Source of the DNA: JBDTGE01 sp050742975
Lineage (GTDB): Bacteria; Actinomycetota; Actinomycetes; Mycobacteriales; Jatrophihabitantaceae
Assembly: GCA_050742975.1 (NCBI GenBank)
Contig: JBOGDQ010000032.1
Span: forward strand, 1-35,433
Length of the DNA stretch: 35,433 nt
Direction of reading: 5' to 3'
The notes under the pieces were generated by a model, which worked only from the letters and a program-made list of their open reading frames with translations, was not told where the DNA came from and searched no databases. The first letter of the stretch is position 1. Every line of letters begins with the position of its first letter. Made by a program: the position numbers and the translations under genes. Shown here piece after piece: positions 32,251 to 35,433 of the stretch.

Positions 32251-32660
32251 TGGACGCGACCGGCGCGCGCGAGTTCCTGCGCACCAACCACCGGGGCGTG
32301 CTGTCCACGTTCCGCGCCGACGGCAAGCCGCAACTCTCGCCGGTCACAGCCACGGTCGACGAGCAGGGTCGGGTGATCATCAGTACCCGTGAGGCCGCGG
32401 TCAAGGTGCGGAACCTGCGGCGCGACCCGAGGGTCTCGCTGGCCGCGTTCACCGACCGCTTCTTCGGCGACTGGGTGCAGGTCGAGGGTGCGGCCGAGCT
32501 GGTGTCGCTGCCCGACGCGCTGGAGCTGCTGGTCGACTACTACCGCCGCACCTCCGGCGAGCACCCGGACTGGGACGAGTACCGCGCCGCGATGATCGAG
32601 CAGAAGCGGGTGCTGCTGCGCTTCGAGATCGAGCGGGCCGGGCCGAACGTCAGCGGCTGA
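32250..32660 (+). CDS. PPOX-class F420-dependent oxidoreductase
   Basis: 136 residues. Split-barrel pattern: FLRTNHRGVLSTFRADGKPQLSPVTATVDEQGRVIISTREAAVKVRNLRRDPRVSLAAFTDRFFGDWVQVEGAAELV, followed by a helical end (LVDYYRRTSGEHPDWDEYRAAM). The Lys/Arg-rich AAVKVRNLRRDPR segment is where the cofactor phosphate usually sits in F420 binders. It is coupled to the PEBP gene (TGATG). A second member of the same class lies at 9667-10086, but the two are not close copies. Confidence 0.9.
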   Translation: MDATGAREFLRTNHRGVLSTFRADGKPQLSPVTATVDEQGRVIISTREAAVKVRNLRRDPRVSLAAFTDRFFGDWVQVEGAAELVSLPDALELLVDYYRRTSGEHPDWDEYRAAMIEQKRVLLRFEIERAGPNVSG

Positions 32661-32678
32661 TCGGTCAGTGGCCGAACG

Positions 32679-35433
<2,755 letters not shown>

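Overview
This is a high-GC (around 70%) chromosomal window from an actinobacterium (Actinomycetota). The evidence is the strong G/C third-position bias, frequent GTG starts, two F420-type PPOX oxidoreductases, a SigE-family sigma factor, an LAxTG (class E sortase) cell-wall sorting signal and a COG4705 membrane protein. The genus cannot be fixed from the sequence.

Layout. 1-1.25 kb: the 3' end of a sigma factor with its overlapping membrane-anchored partner, closed by a hairpin terminator. 1.3-7.9 kb: a DUF1801 protein, a NarL-type response regulator and its probable histidine kinase (separated by three opposite-strand genes: a small membrane protein, a YidC/Oxa1 insertase and a WPD-loop phosphatase), then an MMPL transporter and a conserved 66-aa protein. 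8-10.1 kb: a GT39-like membrane glycosyltransferase and a PPOX oxidoreductase. 10.15-18.6 kb: the most interesting part, a cobalamin-riboswitch-controlled run of genes. 18.6-25.5 kb, minus strand: a zinc-ribbon protein, a TfoX_N protein, a FUSC transporter, a UBP zinc finger, a cNMP-binding histidine kinase and a receiver/thioredoxin-reductase-like fusion. 25.6-32.7 kb: a DHA2 MFS exporter, COG4705 protein, EAL-GAF protein, TIGR02206-like protein, YbaK-type deacylase, CoA-binding protein, FMN reductase, PEBP protein and a second PPOX protein. 32.7-35.4 kb: a type I restriction subunit (HsdR), cut by the window edge and broken by several one-base shifts and an internal deletion.

How the central genes fit together. 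A cobalamin riboswitch whose downstream hairpin covers the ribosome binding site precedes (1) a secreted alpha/alpha-toroid protein with a sortase E anchor, (2) a secreted, C-terminally anchored protein with a YWSYW/VEGW domain, (3) an EcfT-like transmembrane protein, (4) a fused double ECF ATPase, (5) an ECF S component, (6) a CobT-like protein that lacks the catalytic motifs, and (7) an AI-2E-family membrane protein. The first two look like the alpha and beta halves of animal intrinsic factor/transcobalamin placed on two surface proteins. My reading is a surface capture and ECF uptake system for B12 or a related corrinoid; the capture role is inference. A second noteworthy set is the signalling pair at 22.4-25.5 kb, in which a receiver domain drives a flavoprotein that lacks the thioredoxin reductase CxxC. 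Six convergent gene pairs overlap at their 3' ends, so the region is very compact.
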